Assembly: GCA_017394765.1 (NCBI GenBank)
Contig: JAFPXF010000087.1
Coordinates: forward strand, 1 to 14,003
Source of the DNA: Bacteroidales bacterium
Lineage (GTDB): Bacteria > Bacteroidota > Bacteroidia > Bacteroidales > WCHB1-69
Reading direction: 5' to 3'
DNA: 14,003 nt
The translations under genes and the position numbers were made by a program. Shown piece by piece: positions 1 through 7,482 of this stretch; position 1 is the stretch's first letter; the number at the start of each line of letters is the position of its first letter. Under the pieces are notes generated by a model, which was not told the origin of the DNA, searched no databases, and saw only the letters and a program-made list of their open reading frames with translations.

Positions 1-1
1 C

Positions 2-3000
2 CCTGCGGGGTGGCATCTGCCGAGCGATGCGGAATGGACGGCTATGACCGACTATGTAAGCAGCCAGAGCGAGTATCAGTGCGACAGCACGGCAAACCAC
101 ATCGCCAAGGCGTTGGCCTCCACGGAGGGTTGGAACAGCCACACCAACACTTGTGCGGTGGGCAACAATCCTGCCGCGAACAACGCCACGGGCTTTTCCG
201 CTGTTCCAGCGTGCAACTGCTACGGTTCGTCGTTCTACGGCGCGGGCTACTACGCCAACTTATGGTCCTCTACGCAGATTGAGAGCTCTCCGAGCAACGC
301 GTATAGCCGCTACCTGTACTGCAACCACGCCCACGTGGGCCGGAGCCTCAGCAGCAAGTACTTCGGCTTTTCGGTCCGTTGTCTCCGCGATGACAATCGC
401 TCTGTTGGCAACTATCTGCACGGCGTAAGCGAGCAGATAGAGGCACAACAGAGCGTGTTGGACAGCCTCGCGCCTGTGGCCTTCAGCGGGGACTACAATG
501 ACTTGGTGAACGCCCCCACCATCCCCGCCGCGCAGGTAAATGCCGACTGGAACGCCACCTCCGGCGTGGAGGAGATTCTGAACAAGCCAACCGACGTTAG
601 TGCCTTTAACAACGACGCGGGCTATATCACCGCACAAGACATCCCCACTATCCCTACCGTCCCTACTGACGTTAGCGCCTTTAACAACGATGCCGGCTAT
701 ATAACGCAGACACAACTGAATGCTGCCAACTACGTTACTAATAGCGGGACGGATTGCGGCAATGCGGTTGACCTGTGCAGTCTGTTGAGCCGACTCGACA
801 GCTTGGAACGCCGCTTGCAGAATATGCCTGCCTCCAACAACACCTCGGCATACGGAGTGGCCTTGAACGACACCTGTCCGCAGCGCATGGTCATGATTAA
901 CGGCAGCCGGAATGCATGTTACCATGGCTCATCGCAAAACAACGTCTTTTTCACTGTTTTAGTCGATGGTAGTGCCGTTTACGATGCCACATACACATGG
1001 TATGCGGATGGACAGCTCATATCACATCACGATGGTTTCCTCAATTATTACGCTGGCAAATGGGGTCCCACCCACAACAATCCGCATTTCTTTACGTCAA
1101 AGGTCACCTTGGCAGATGGCTGCTCCTATCTGAGTGGTCCGTTTGAAGTGAACGTTTATGACCTTCCGGATGTCATTATCACGGGCAATGACAGTGTGGT
1201 TTGCGAGGGCGAGAACGTGACGCTGCGGGCTGGTCTCCGCACCCCTGGCAACCCGATGATTACCTTCCAGTGGTATGAGAACACGGTAAGCGGCAATAAC
1301 GCATTGCCCGGACGCACGCACGAGGACGAAACCTTCAGGCCTGCGCTTGGCACAACCGACTATATCGTATTGGTCACGCATTTGATGGAAGATTATGGAT
1401 GCCTTTCTTTGGATACGTTCCGGGTGGAAGTGAGCAGTTGTGAGGGAAATGGGGAGACCTCTGGCACCGACACGACCCAAACCTCCCAACACACCATTTC
1501 CATTTCTCTGACTACTGACAACTTTGGCTCTGAAACCACTTGGCAGGTGATGGATGTTTCGAGTGACACTATTCTCGCCTCCGGAGGACCTTATTCTTCA
1601 AACAGCATCCAAGACATCCCCGATGTCTTTGTAGATGGCACGGGTTGCTATGTTTTCATCATATACGATTCCTACGGGGATGGAATTTTTGGAGACGGAA
1701 ATTATTCTGTCTCATACGATAGCGTCGTAATGGGAAGCGGAGGCGGCAACTCGTTTTCACAAGTGTCGTATTTCCTCAATCCTGATTCAAGTCCCTGTCC
1801 TTCAGACGAGATTTCCCTTACATCATTGAATATTTCGAATTACCAAGCTCTCAATAACAATTTCCAGATTAAGGGGAAGGTAACCAACGATGGTGCTAAT
1901 GCCATCACATCCTTTATGGTGAAATACCGAGTGGATGGCGGCGCATGGTCTTCTGATTATAGTGTATCTTGTAACATTGTCCCTATGGGGGGAACCTTCA
2001 ATTTTACGCATGATGTTCCCGCTTCTATTGCCTCAACAGGACAACACACCATAGATGTAATGGTGTATAAACCTAACGGTAACGCTGATGACGAGACGAA
2101 TAACAGCATTTCCATGAACATTGAAGTGAACGGCATTCCTGATGGCGATGCGCGACCTTGCCCAGGTTCACATACCGTTTCCGATATTGACAACAATGTT
2201 TACAACACCGTGCAAATTGGCAATCAATGCTGGTTGGCAGAGAACCTTCGCACCACGCGGTATGCTGACGGCACGTACATTCCTTTAGGGACAGACACCA
2301 GCTCTACGACAGCTTATCGCTATAACCCGTCTAATAACACCAGCAACGTCCCCACCTACGGATATCTTTATAACTGGAGGGCTGTGATGCATAATTCCAC
2401 CTCTTCCAATGCCAATCCGAGCGGGGTACAGGGCATCTGTCCGACCGGCTGGCATGTTCCAAGTGATGCGGAATGGACACAGCTGACCAGCTATCTGAAA
2501 GGACATCCAGCCTATTTTTGTGAGGACAGCAATAGAATAGCCAAGGCGTTGGCGGGTACAGTAGAATGGTATAATAGCTCAAACGATTGCGCGGTGGGCA
2601 ACGACTTAAGTTCGAACAACACGGCAGGTTTCAGTGCTATGCCTGCGGGTTATCTTTACGGCAGCTATTATAACTACTATAGAATGGGGGCTTTCTTTTG
2701 GAGTGCCACGGAAGCCTCCAGTGGCAATATGTGGAATCGAAGTCTCTACCACAACAATGCCACTGTAAACCGAAACAGCAACAATAATAAGTACTTTGGC
2801 TATTCGGTTCGTTGCCTTCGCGATGACAATTCAACGACGGTGTTTCCGACGGTGACCACTGACACAGTCTCCAATGTCACCGACAATTCTGCCACATGCG
2901 GCGGCAATGTAACGGCTGTCAGTGGAACAACCGTGACGGCTCGTGGTGTCTGTTGGAGTACTTCACCCAACCCGACCCTTGCGGACAGCCACACCACAGA

Positions 3001-5743
3001 TAACAGCGGAACGGGCAGTTTTACGAGCAATCTTACAGGTCTTGAATCCTATCACATATATTACGTACGAGCCTATATCACCACTGTTTACGGTACAGTT
3101 TATGGCGAAGAGGTTACCTTTTCAATCGTTCCCAATCCCAATGGAGATGAACGTTCCTGCTCAGGTATGCCACATGTAACCGACATTGACGGCAATATTT
3201 ACAACACGGTGCAAATTGGCGGGCAGTGTTGGATGAGGGAAAATTTGCGTACGACGAAGTATGCGGATGGTAGTTCGATTACTCTAAGCAATAGTAACAA
3301 TAACACCGCATACGGACTGCTTTACAATTGGTCAGATGTTATGCACGGTGCTTCATCCAGCGATGCTACACCAAGTGGAGTGCAAGGAATATGTCCTGAC
3401 GGTTGGCATGTGCCAAGTGATGCGGAATGGACTCAACTCACCGATTATGTGAGCAGTCAAAGTGACTATGTCTGTAATGGAGACAACACTTATATCGCCA
3501 AAGCATTGGCTTCCACCACAGGTTGGACAAGCAGCTCTAATACGTGTTCTGTAGGCAAAGATGCAAGTAGTAACAATGCTACAGGTTTTAATGCGAGGGC
3601 AGCAGGAAGTTATAGTACCAGTTTCTGGTGTTCTACCGATGTTGACGGTGACGATGCCTGGTATAGGGAAATATACTATTCAAGTGCTATAGTATCCCAC
3701 ACCTCTTACCGCAAAACTGATAGACGCTCAATTCGCTGTCTGCGCAACGATGCACAATCCTTTTATTTTCCCACTGTCACCACGAGTAGTGTAGCTAACA
3801 TTGCTCCGACATCAGCTACTTGTGGCGGTAACGTCAGCTCAAATGGCGGAGCATCTGTGACCGAAAGAGGCGTTTGCTGGAGTACTCGCCGTTATCCAAC
3901 CATCTACGATGCACACAAAAGCATCGGTAATGGACCAGGCAGTTTCAATAGTAATATAACACAACTTGCACCCAGCATCACCTATTATGTGCGGGCATAC
4001 GCCACAAACCAATATGGAACGGTATATGGCAATGAGGTGAGTTTTACCACCACTGTTAATCCCAACGGTGATGAACACTCTTGTTCAGGTACACCCATTG
4101 TGACAGATGTTGACGGCAATGTCTATAACACCGTACAGATAGGGGGACAGTGTTGGATGAGGGAAAATCTGAGAACCACGAAATATTCAGATGGAACATC
4201 TCTCACCTATAATAGCGGGAATAACACAAGTTATTCCACAGGTTATTGGTATTACCCTAATGGGGATTCTCAAAATAAACAAACCTACGGATTGTTGTAT
4301 AATTGGAAAGCTGTGATGCACGATGAGTCCTCCAGCAATGCTACCCCGAGCGGGGTTCAGGGGATTTGTCCTGATGGATGGCACTTGCCGAGTGATGCCG
4401 AGTGGTCTCAGTTGGCAGATTATGTGAGTGGCCAAAGTGAATATGTTTGCGGTAATGACAATGCATCTATAGCTAAATCATTGGCATTCACAACAGGTTG
4501 GCTTAATAGTACAGAAACATGCTCTGTGGGCAATGACCAAAGTAGTAATAATTCTACGCATTTTGGAGCAATGCCTGCAGGCTGCTTACACGATATCTTT
4601 TTCAATCTCGGATCCGCTGCCCATTACTGGAGTGCCACAGAACAGGCAGCCTACGTAGCATACTATCGTAACGTATATTCTCATAGCGGTTTAGTTCGCA
4701 CTGCTTACTACAAATATCGCGGTTATTCTGTCAGGTGCCTCCGCGATGAAAACACTTCTTCCTTATTTCCAACAGTAACTACCAACAATGTCTCTATACT
4801 TACTTCTACCTCCGTCACCTGTGGCGGAAATGTGACTTCCAATGGTGGCACGGGGGTGATCGCCCGAGGTGTCTGTTGGAGCACTTCACATAATCCCACC
4901 ATCGCAGATTCTCATACTGCCGATGGCAGTGGTATGGGTAGTTTCACCAGTAGTATATCAGGTCTTTCTTCTAACGTGACTTTCTACATAAGAGCATACG
5001 CCACCAATATTTTTGGAACAGTATATGGACAAGAGGTGAGTTTCACAATCCCCCTCAATACCAATGGAGATGAACAATCATGCCCTGGCACACCCACTAT
5101 CACCGATATTGATGGAAACACGTATAATACAGTACAGATTGGAGACCAATGCTGGATGCGGGAGAATCTGCGAACATCAAAGTATGCCGATGGAACTCCC
5201 ATTACCCAAAGCGGAGGAACCTCTTACACCACAAGTTACTGGTGTTATCCTGGTGGTGATTCTTCATATTTGACCACTTATGGTCGAATTTACAATTGGC
5301 CTGCGGTGATGCATGGTGCTACTCTTTCCGACTCTGTTTTAAGCAATATTCAAGGAATATGTCCTTCTGGCTGGCACGTGCCGAGCGATGAGGAATGGCA
5401 TCAACTTGCCGATTATGTAACCAACCAAAGCCATTTTATGTGTAATGGCAATGTGAGTATAGCCAAGGCTTTAGCAAGTAAAACGGGTTGGATCAGCAGT
5501 ACTTCCACTTGCGCTGTGGGCAACATGCCGGACATCAACAATGCCACTGGATTCAACGCTGTTCCTTCAGGTTACTTTAATGATGGGTTTTATTATTTAG
5601 GAAATTATGCATACTTCTGGAGTTCTACTGAATACAACAACAATAATGCATATCGCTGTTACATGTCGTATTCGAGCTCCAGTTTGTCATTTGGAAACAG
5701 TTCTAAAAGTGCTTTCTATTCCGTCCGCTGTCTCCGCGATTAA
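2..5743 (+). CDS. Giant FISUMP/Fn3/Ig multidomain surface protein, 5' end outside window
   Basis: The frame is open from base 2 and already encodes the FISUMP signature GWHLPSDAEWT before the first ATG (44), so the gene begins upstream. The stop is TAA at 5741-5743. Order by nucleotide: partial FISUMP domain to ~396; tail-fibre-like segment ~470-740; short coiled-coil-like LDSLERRLQ ~795-825; two Ig-like stretches ~900-1450; a domain with GPYS and DSYGDGIFGDG ~1490-1780; CARDB-like domain ~1800-2140; then FISUMP domains at ~2147-2830, 3146-3756, 4070-4755 and 5069-5740, the last four joined by three Fn3-like domains (ARGVCWST, YYVRAYAT). Each FISUMP copy has YNTVQIG-QCW-ENLRT, GICP-GWH-PSD-EW and ends -RCLRD. 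These families are typical of exported Bacteroidetes and Fibrobacter proteins; a binding or adhesion role is inferred. There is no type IX C-terminal sorting domain, because the protein ends directly at the last FISUMP domain. The signal peptide would be off-window. Confidence 0.9.
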   Translation, partial: PAGWHLPSDAEWTAMTDYVSSQSEYQCDSTANHIAKALASTEGWNSHTNTCAVGNNPAANNATGFSAVPACNCYGSSFYGAGYYANLWSSTQIESSPSNAYSRYLYCNHAHVGRSLSSKYFGFSVRCLRDDNRSVGNYLHGVSEQIEAQQSVLDSLAPVAFSGDYNDLVNAPTIPAAQVNADWNATSGVEEILNKPTDVSAFNNDAGYITAQDIPTIPTVPTDVSAFNNDAGYITQTQLNAANYVTNSGTDCGNAVDLCSLLSRLDSLERRLQNMPASNNTSAYGVALNDTCPQRMVMINGSRNACYHGSSQNNVFFTVLVDGSAVYDATYTWYADGQLISHHDGFLNYYAGKWGPTHNNPHFFTSKVTLADGCSYLSGPFEVNVYDLPDVIITGNDSVVCEGENVTLRAGLRTPGNPMITFQWYENTVSGNNALPGRTHEDETFRPALGTTDYIVLVTHLMEDYGCLSLDTFRVEVSSCEGNGETSGTDTTQTSQHTISISLTTDNFGSETTWQVMDVSSDTILASGGPYSSNSIQDIPDVFVDGTGCYVFIIYDSYGDGIFGDGNYSVSYDSVVMGSGGGNSFSQVSYFLNPDSSPCPSDEISLTSLNISNYQALNNNFQIKGKVTNDGANAITSFMVKYRVDGGAWSSDYSVSCNIVPMGGTFNFTHDVPASIASTGQHTIDVMVYKPNGNADDETNNSISMNIEVNGIPDGDARPCPGSHTVSDIDNNVYNTVQIGNQCWLAENLRTTRYADGTYIPLGTDTSSTTAYRYNPSNNTSNVPTYGYLYNWRAVMHNSTSSNANPSGVQGICPTGWHVPSDAEWTQLTSYLKGHPAYFCEDSNRIAKALAGTVEWYNSSNDCAVGNDLSSNNTAGFSAMPAGYLYGSYYNYYRMGAFFWSATEASSGNMWNRSLYHNNATVNRNSNNNKYFGYSVRCLRDDNSTTVFPTVTTDTVSNVTDNSATCGGNVTAVSGTTVTARGVCWSTSPNPTLADSHTTDNSGTGSFTSNLTGLESYHIYYVRAYITTVYGTVYGEEVTFSIVPNPNGDERSCSGMPHVTDIDGNIYNTVQIGGQCWMRENLRTTKYADGSSITLSNSNNNTAYGLLYNWSDVMHGASSSDATPSGVQGICPDGWHVPSDAEWTQLTDYVSSQSDYVCNGDNTYIAKALASTTGWTSSSNTCSVGKDASSNNATGFNARAAGSYSTSFWCSTDVDGDDAWYREIYYSSAIVSHTSYRKTDRRSIRCLRNDAQSFYFPTVTTSSVANIAPTSATCGGNVSSNGGASVTERGVCWSTRRYPTIYDAHKSIGNGPGSFNSNITQLAPSITYYVRAYATNQYGTVYGNEVSFTTTVNPNGDEHSCSGTPIVTDVDGNVYNTVQIGGQCWMRENLRTTKYSDGTSLTYNSGNNTSYSTGYWYYPNGDSQNKQTYGLLYNWKAVMHDESSSNATPSGVQGICPDGWHLPSDAEWSQLADYVSGQSEYVCGNDNASIAKSLAFTTGWLNSTETCSVGNDQSSNNSTHFGAMPAGCLHDIFFNLGSAAHYWSATEQAAYVAYYRNVYSHSGLVRTAYYKYRGYSVRCLRDENTSSLFPTVTTNNVSILTSTSVTCGGNVTSNGGTGVIARGVCWSTSHNPTIADSHTADGSGMGSFTSSISGLSSNVTFYIRAYATNIFGTVYGQEVSFTIPLNTNGDEQSCPGTPTITDIDGNTYNTVQIGDQCWMRENLRTSKYADGTPITQSGGTSYTTSYWCYPGGDSSYLTTYGRIYNWPAVMHGATLSDSVLSNIQGICPSGWHVPSDEEWHQLADYVTNQSHFMCNGNVSIAKALASKTGWISSTSTCAVGNMPDINNATGFNAVPSGYFNDGFYYLGNYAYFWSSTEYNNNNAYRCYMSYSSSSLSFGNSSKSAFYSVRCLRD
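593..702 (+). repeat. Two 25-codon-spaced copies of a DVSAFNNDAGYIT repeat
   Basis: The peptide DVSAFNNDAGYIT is encoded at 593-631 and again at 668-706, a period of 75 bases. The surrounding text (YNDLVNAPTIP, NADWNATSGV, ILNKPTDV) is of the type seen in fibrous shaft regions of phage tail fibres, followed in Bacteroidetes by short coiled coils. A trimeric stalk role here is inference. Confidence 0.7.
2147..5740 (+). repeat. Tandem FISUMP + Fn3-like domain array (four full units)
   Basis: Four complete FISUMP domains alternate with three Fn3-like domains of about 290 bases (~2837-3130, 3763-4054, 4763-5053). Units 3-5 are preceded by the linker N-NGDE-SC and share most of their framework residues. 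The third FISUMP domain (3146-3756) is shorter because it lacks the tyrosine-rich loop that follows the conserved MPAG stretch in the others. The units are related at protein level but clearly diverged in DNA, so the array is old or is maintained by selection. Confidence 0.85.
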
Positions 5744-5756
5744 ACAATTAACAATC

Positions 5757-5784
5757 AAGGGCGTGGCTGGGGGGCTGCGCCCTT
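5757..5784 (+). terminator. Possible weak terminator hairpin after the FISUMP gene
   Basis: AAGGGCG at 5757-5763 pairs perfectly with CGCCCTT at 5778-5784 across a 14-base G-rich loop, 14 bases after the stop codon. There is no U-rich tail, so termination would be weak or would need other factors. Confidence 0.35.
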
Positions 5785-5868
5785 TGAATGTTGAATGTAT
5801 CGTTAGGTGTTGGTGATTGTGACGAAAAAATATTTTCGAAATGAGAAGTTCTGTTTCAAAATAAAGTG

Positions 5869-5876
5869 TATTTTTG
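5869..5876 (+). promoter_or_regulatory. Bacteroidetes-type -7 element (TATTTTTG)
   Basis: TATTTTTG matches the Bacteroidetes sigma consensus TAnnTTTG. No clear TTG is seen at the -33 distance (around 5846-5850 only TTCTG-like sequence). Expected transcription start is about 5881-5884. No long gene follows in this orientation, which is why a small RNA is proposed. Confidence 0.5.
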
Positions 5877-5882
5877 CAATGT

Positions 5883-5978
5883 CGTTTTACCATACAGCGC
5901 AGGTAACGAAGACTGTCAGCGTTGATGTTTTTGACAGTGACGAATGATATAAGACCGAGGTTTCACTTCGGTCTTTTT
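5883..5978 (+). ncRNA. Candidate small RNA between convergent genes
   Basis: The interval is bounded by a good -7 box 5869-5876 and a strong intrinsic terminator 5951-5978. It can form a first hairpin, ACTGTCA (5912-5918) with TGACAGT (5932-5938). Its last ~16 bases are antisense to the 3' end of the RNase gene on the other strand. An alternative reading is a leaderless 22-codon ORF at 5879-5947 that starts at the predicted transcription start; nothing about it looks familiar. No match to a known RNA family is recognised. Confidence 0.4.
5951..5978 (+). terminator. Strong intrinsic terminator, loop contains the opposing gene's stop codon
   Basis: A 10-bp stem (5951-5960 with 5966-5975, one G-T pair) with a TTTCA loop runs into five T residues on the plus strand. 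On the minus strand the tail is not T-rich, so it mainly stops plus-strand transcription. Bases 5963-5965 in the loop are the TGA of the minus-strand RNase gene. Confidence 0.75.
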
Positions 5979-6412
5979 ATTATGTCAAAGGCCGACAGTA
6001 ACCACTTTTTCGTCTTGCCATCTTCTCCGTTTTCCAACGCCACGACAAATCGGAACGTCTCACTTTCGAATACTTTCTTTTGACTATCTGATTTTTTCAA
6101 GTTGAAATTACCAAATTGAACAACAATTGGAATAAAATCCTCCACATCAAACCCTAGTTTGTTAATCCCAATTTCGTGTTTGTCAATTATGTGAGCCAAT
6201 CCATATCCTTTGTGCTTGATTGGATCAGAGACCTCTCCCCAAACAATGTCGATGTCCCCTATGTCACTGCGGTGCAGTGCCGCTATACATTCACCATTCT
6301 TTTTTTCACGAAGAAATTTGATGGCCTCCTTTGGCTTTCCTGCAAATTGTCTATACACTGGACCGTATTTTCCTGTTTCAGCAGAAGTGTTTTTGTTGAT
6401 ATTTGTGTCCAT
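5963..6412 (-). CDS. Stand-alone PBECR / colicin-E5-like endoribonuclease family protein
   Basis: 149 aa, with ATG at 6412-6410. After a short polar N-terminus come YGPVYRQFAGKPKEAI (16-31), a conserved LHRSDIGDIDIVWGE (46-60), GYGLAHIIDKH (69-79) and a C-terminal WLLSAF (137-142). This series (GDID-VWG, G-GLAHI--KH, WLL-AF) is what I know from the phage-Barnase-EndoU-ColicinE5-RelE-like nuclease families, usually annotated as putative barnase/colicin E5 endoribonuclease. His47, His74 and His79 are candidate catalytic or structural residues. Such domains are mostly found at the end of large phage polyvalent proteins; here it is a complete single-domain gene with its own promoter. No immunity or antitoxin gene lies next to it: its neighbours are the FISUMP gene (convergent) and a repeat cluster. 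RNA cleavage is inferred from family; the target is unknown. Confidence 0.7.
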   Translation of the reverse strand: MDTNINKNTSAETGKYGPVYRQFAGKPKEAIKFLREKKNGECIAALHRSDIGDIDIVWGEVSDPIKHKGYGLAHIIDKHEIGINKLGFDVEDFIPIVVQFGNFNLKKSDSQKKVFESETFRFVVALENGEDGKTKKWLLSAFDIIKRPK

Positions 6413-6435
6413 ACAACTTTGTTTAAAATCCGCTG

Positions 6436-6443
6436 CAAAGATA
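6436..6443 (-). promoter_or_regulatory. -7 element (TATCTTTG) for the RNase gene
   Basis: Read on the minus strand this is TATCTTTG, a full match to TAnnTTTG, 23 bases before the ATG at 6412. The predicted leader is about 20 bases. The upstream region is very AT-rich and no clear -33 TTG is seen. Confidence 0.6.
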
Positions 6444-6542
6444 TATTATTTTGTAATATATTGATAATCAGTTGATTTTAACTATTGATTGTTAAATAGG
6501 ATGGTGATAGGTCCCTTATACATCTACCCCGCCCTTCGGGCA

Positions 6543-6563
6543 CCCCTTCTTAAAAAGAAGGGG
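6543..6563. repeat. 9-bp perfect hairpin with 3-base loop
   Basis: CCCCTTCTT (6543-6551) pairs with AAGAAGGGG (6555-6563) around AAA, followed on the plus strand by AATTTT. A smaller GCCC/GGGC hairpin sits just before it (6531-6541). It resembles a terminator, but no plus-strand gene precedes it. Confidence 0.5.
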
Positions 6564-6614
6564 AATTTTGGAGGTTCCGCGAAATTTTGCTTGCAAAATT
6601 CCGCGGAATGGTGG
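6564..6614 (-). repeat. Dispersed palindrome, copy A (inverted orientation)
   Basis: Read on the minus strand it has the family ends CCACCATTCCGCG ... CGCGGAACCTCC. The stem is 15 positions (6576-6590 with 6593-6607) with a single mismatch and only a 2-base loop, containing AATTTTGC/GCAAAATT. Confidence 0.6.
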
Positions 6615-6715
6615 GGCGCCCGTGGGGGGATAATAAAAATAGGCGGCGGCAGTTGGAACGTGCTAATTTTAAGGTGACTCCCCGCCGCCGCCCATATTGC
6701 CCCCTGCGCACGACG

Positions 6716-6757
6716 CACCATTCCGCCGCCAACAGCGGCGGAACCCCCAACAATTTT
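6716..6757 (+). repeat. Dispersed palindrome, copy B
   Basis: CACCATT leads into a perfect 9-bp stem TTCCGCCGC (6721-6729) / GCGGCGGAA (6735-6743), then CCCCCAACAATTTT. It is the first of three direct copies starting at 6716, 6769 and 6828. Confidence 0.65.
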
Positions 6758-6768
6758 GGATGCAAGCT

Positions 6769-6810
6769 CACCATTCCGCGCAACGCGCCAGCGTTGGGCG
6801 AAACCTCCCT
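6769..6810 (+). repeat. Dispersed palindrome, copy C (diverged stem)
   Basis: CACCATTCCGCG at the start and GCGAAACCTCC at the end are conserved. The inner stem is CAACGC (6781-6786) with GCGTTG (6791-6796), so pairing is kept with a different sequence from copies B and D. Confidence 0.55.
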
Positions 6811-6827
6811 TGATTGCGGTGACGCCT

Positions 6828-6868
6828 CACCATTCCGCCGCCACCGGCGGCGGAACCCCCAAACCATT
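6828..6868 (+). repeat. Dispersed palindrome, copy D
   Basis: CACCA precedes a perfect 10-bp stem TTCCGCCGCC (6833-6842) / GGCGGCGGAA (6846-6855) with an ACC loop, then CCCCCAAACCATT. It is almost identical to copy B in stem and flanks. Confidence 0.65.
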
Positions 6869-6996
6869 GCGGAGCCCCCACAATGGAAATTTATTGCTAA
6901 ACCACAATATAAAATTAACAATTATTACTAAAAATTAATTTTGAAAATATACATAATTATCGTATTTTCAGTTTAATATAAAAAATTTGAGAACTA

Positions 6997-7027
6997 TTGA
7001 AAATTATAAAACAATCTTGTATTTTTG
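6997..7027 (+). promoter_or_regulatory. Promoter of the DUF5618-like gene
   Basis: TTG at 6997-6999 and TATTTTTG at 7020-7027 are 20 bases apart, a good fit to the Bacteroidetes -33/-7 layout. Transcription would start near 7033, giving a leader of under 20 bases before the ATG at 7051. Confidence 0.65.
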
Positions 7028-7050
7028 CAGCGACTTTAAAACATTGAACT

Positions 7051-7452
7051 ATGGAGAAAAAAGATCCCATTGAAGAGGCCCGCAGGTATGTGGCGAATGC
7101 TGAAGAGGTCATCCAAAAGGCAAAGTATGACCCGGAACTGAAAATCTATACCGACGGCAAGTATGTGAAGATGGCTGGGAACACGCTGTGGAACGGCTGC
7201 CTGATTGCGCTTGACGCCTTGTTCGGCATATCAAAACGCAAAGGCCGCCCCGATATCAAGAAGTACAAGGAGGAGGCTGGCAAACGAGACAGGAAACTGC
7301 TGGCGGCAATCGTGAGCGGCTATGATACCATGCACCTGTTTATGGGCTACGATGGCAGCAAGGACAAACGGGTCTGCGATGCCGGTTTCGCCAACGCTAA
7401 CGACATCATCAACCATTGTGCCAATCTGATGCCGACACCAGTGTGCGCATGA
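7051..7452 (+). CDS. DUF5618-like small alpha-helical protein
   Basis: 133 aa, soluble, with no signal peptide or membrane segment. The N-terminal helix KDPIEEARRYVANAEEVIQ (4-22), the central KYVKMAGNTLWNGCLIALDA (37-56), KGRPDIKKYKE (64-74) and YDTMHLFMGYDG (91-102) match my memory of the Bacteroidetes DUF5618 family in order and spacing, and the length is normal. The function of that family is not known to me; its all-helical layout recalls HEPN proteins, but a clear R-x4-6-H RNase motif is not visible. It has its own promoter and is followed on the same strand by a structured element and the RING/TerD-like gene, which could be co-expressed if that element does not terminate. The last residues (PTPVCA) look unconserved. 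Confidence 0.65.
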   Translation: MEKKDPIEEARRYVANAEEVIQKAKYDPELKIYTDGKYVKMAGNTLWNGCLIALDALFGISKRKGRPDIKKYKEEAGKRDRKLLAAIVSGYDTMHLFMGYDGSKDKRVCDAGFANANDIINHCANLMPTPVCA

Positions 7453-7482
7453 TGGCATGGTTTTTGCAAACAAAAAGTTTTC

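Larger units (their letters stand above)
6413..7050. other. Gene-free region: repeat cluster plus promoters
   Basis: 638 bases without a credible gene. It holds, in order: the RNase promoter, a hairpin-rich GC block (6528-6692), four copies of the dispersed palindrome, and an AT-rich promoter region for the next gene (6890-7050). GGCGGCGGC at 6642-6650 pairs with GCCGCCGCC at 6684-6692. In the AT-rich part, TGAAAATA (6942-6949) and TATTTTCA (6963-6970) form an inverted repeat upstream of the -33 box. Short ORFs here follow the repeat sequence and have no protein-like composition. Confidence 0.7.

Noticed and set aside
10..428. Short plus-strand frames overlapping the start of the FISUMP gene.
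   Set aside because: They are shadows: the FISUMP frame is open from base 2 and carries the domain signature.
5600..5800. Diversity-generating retroelement target: FISUMP domain at the gene end with variable Asn/Tyr/Ser-rich loops and a hairpin after the stop codon.
   Set aside because: No reverse transcriptase or template repeat is in the window, and differences between domain copies involve all bases rather than adenine positions only, which is ordinary divergence.
6489..6938. Several short overlapping frames on both strands in the repeat cluster.
   Set aside because: Their translations are Arg/Pro-rich products of GC-rich palindromes, with no start signals or family resemblance.
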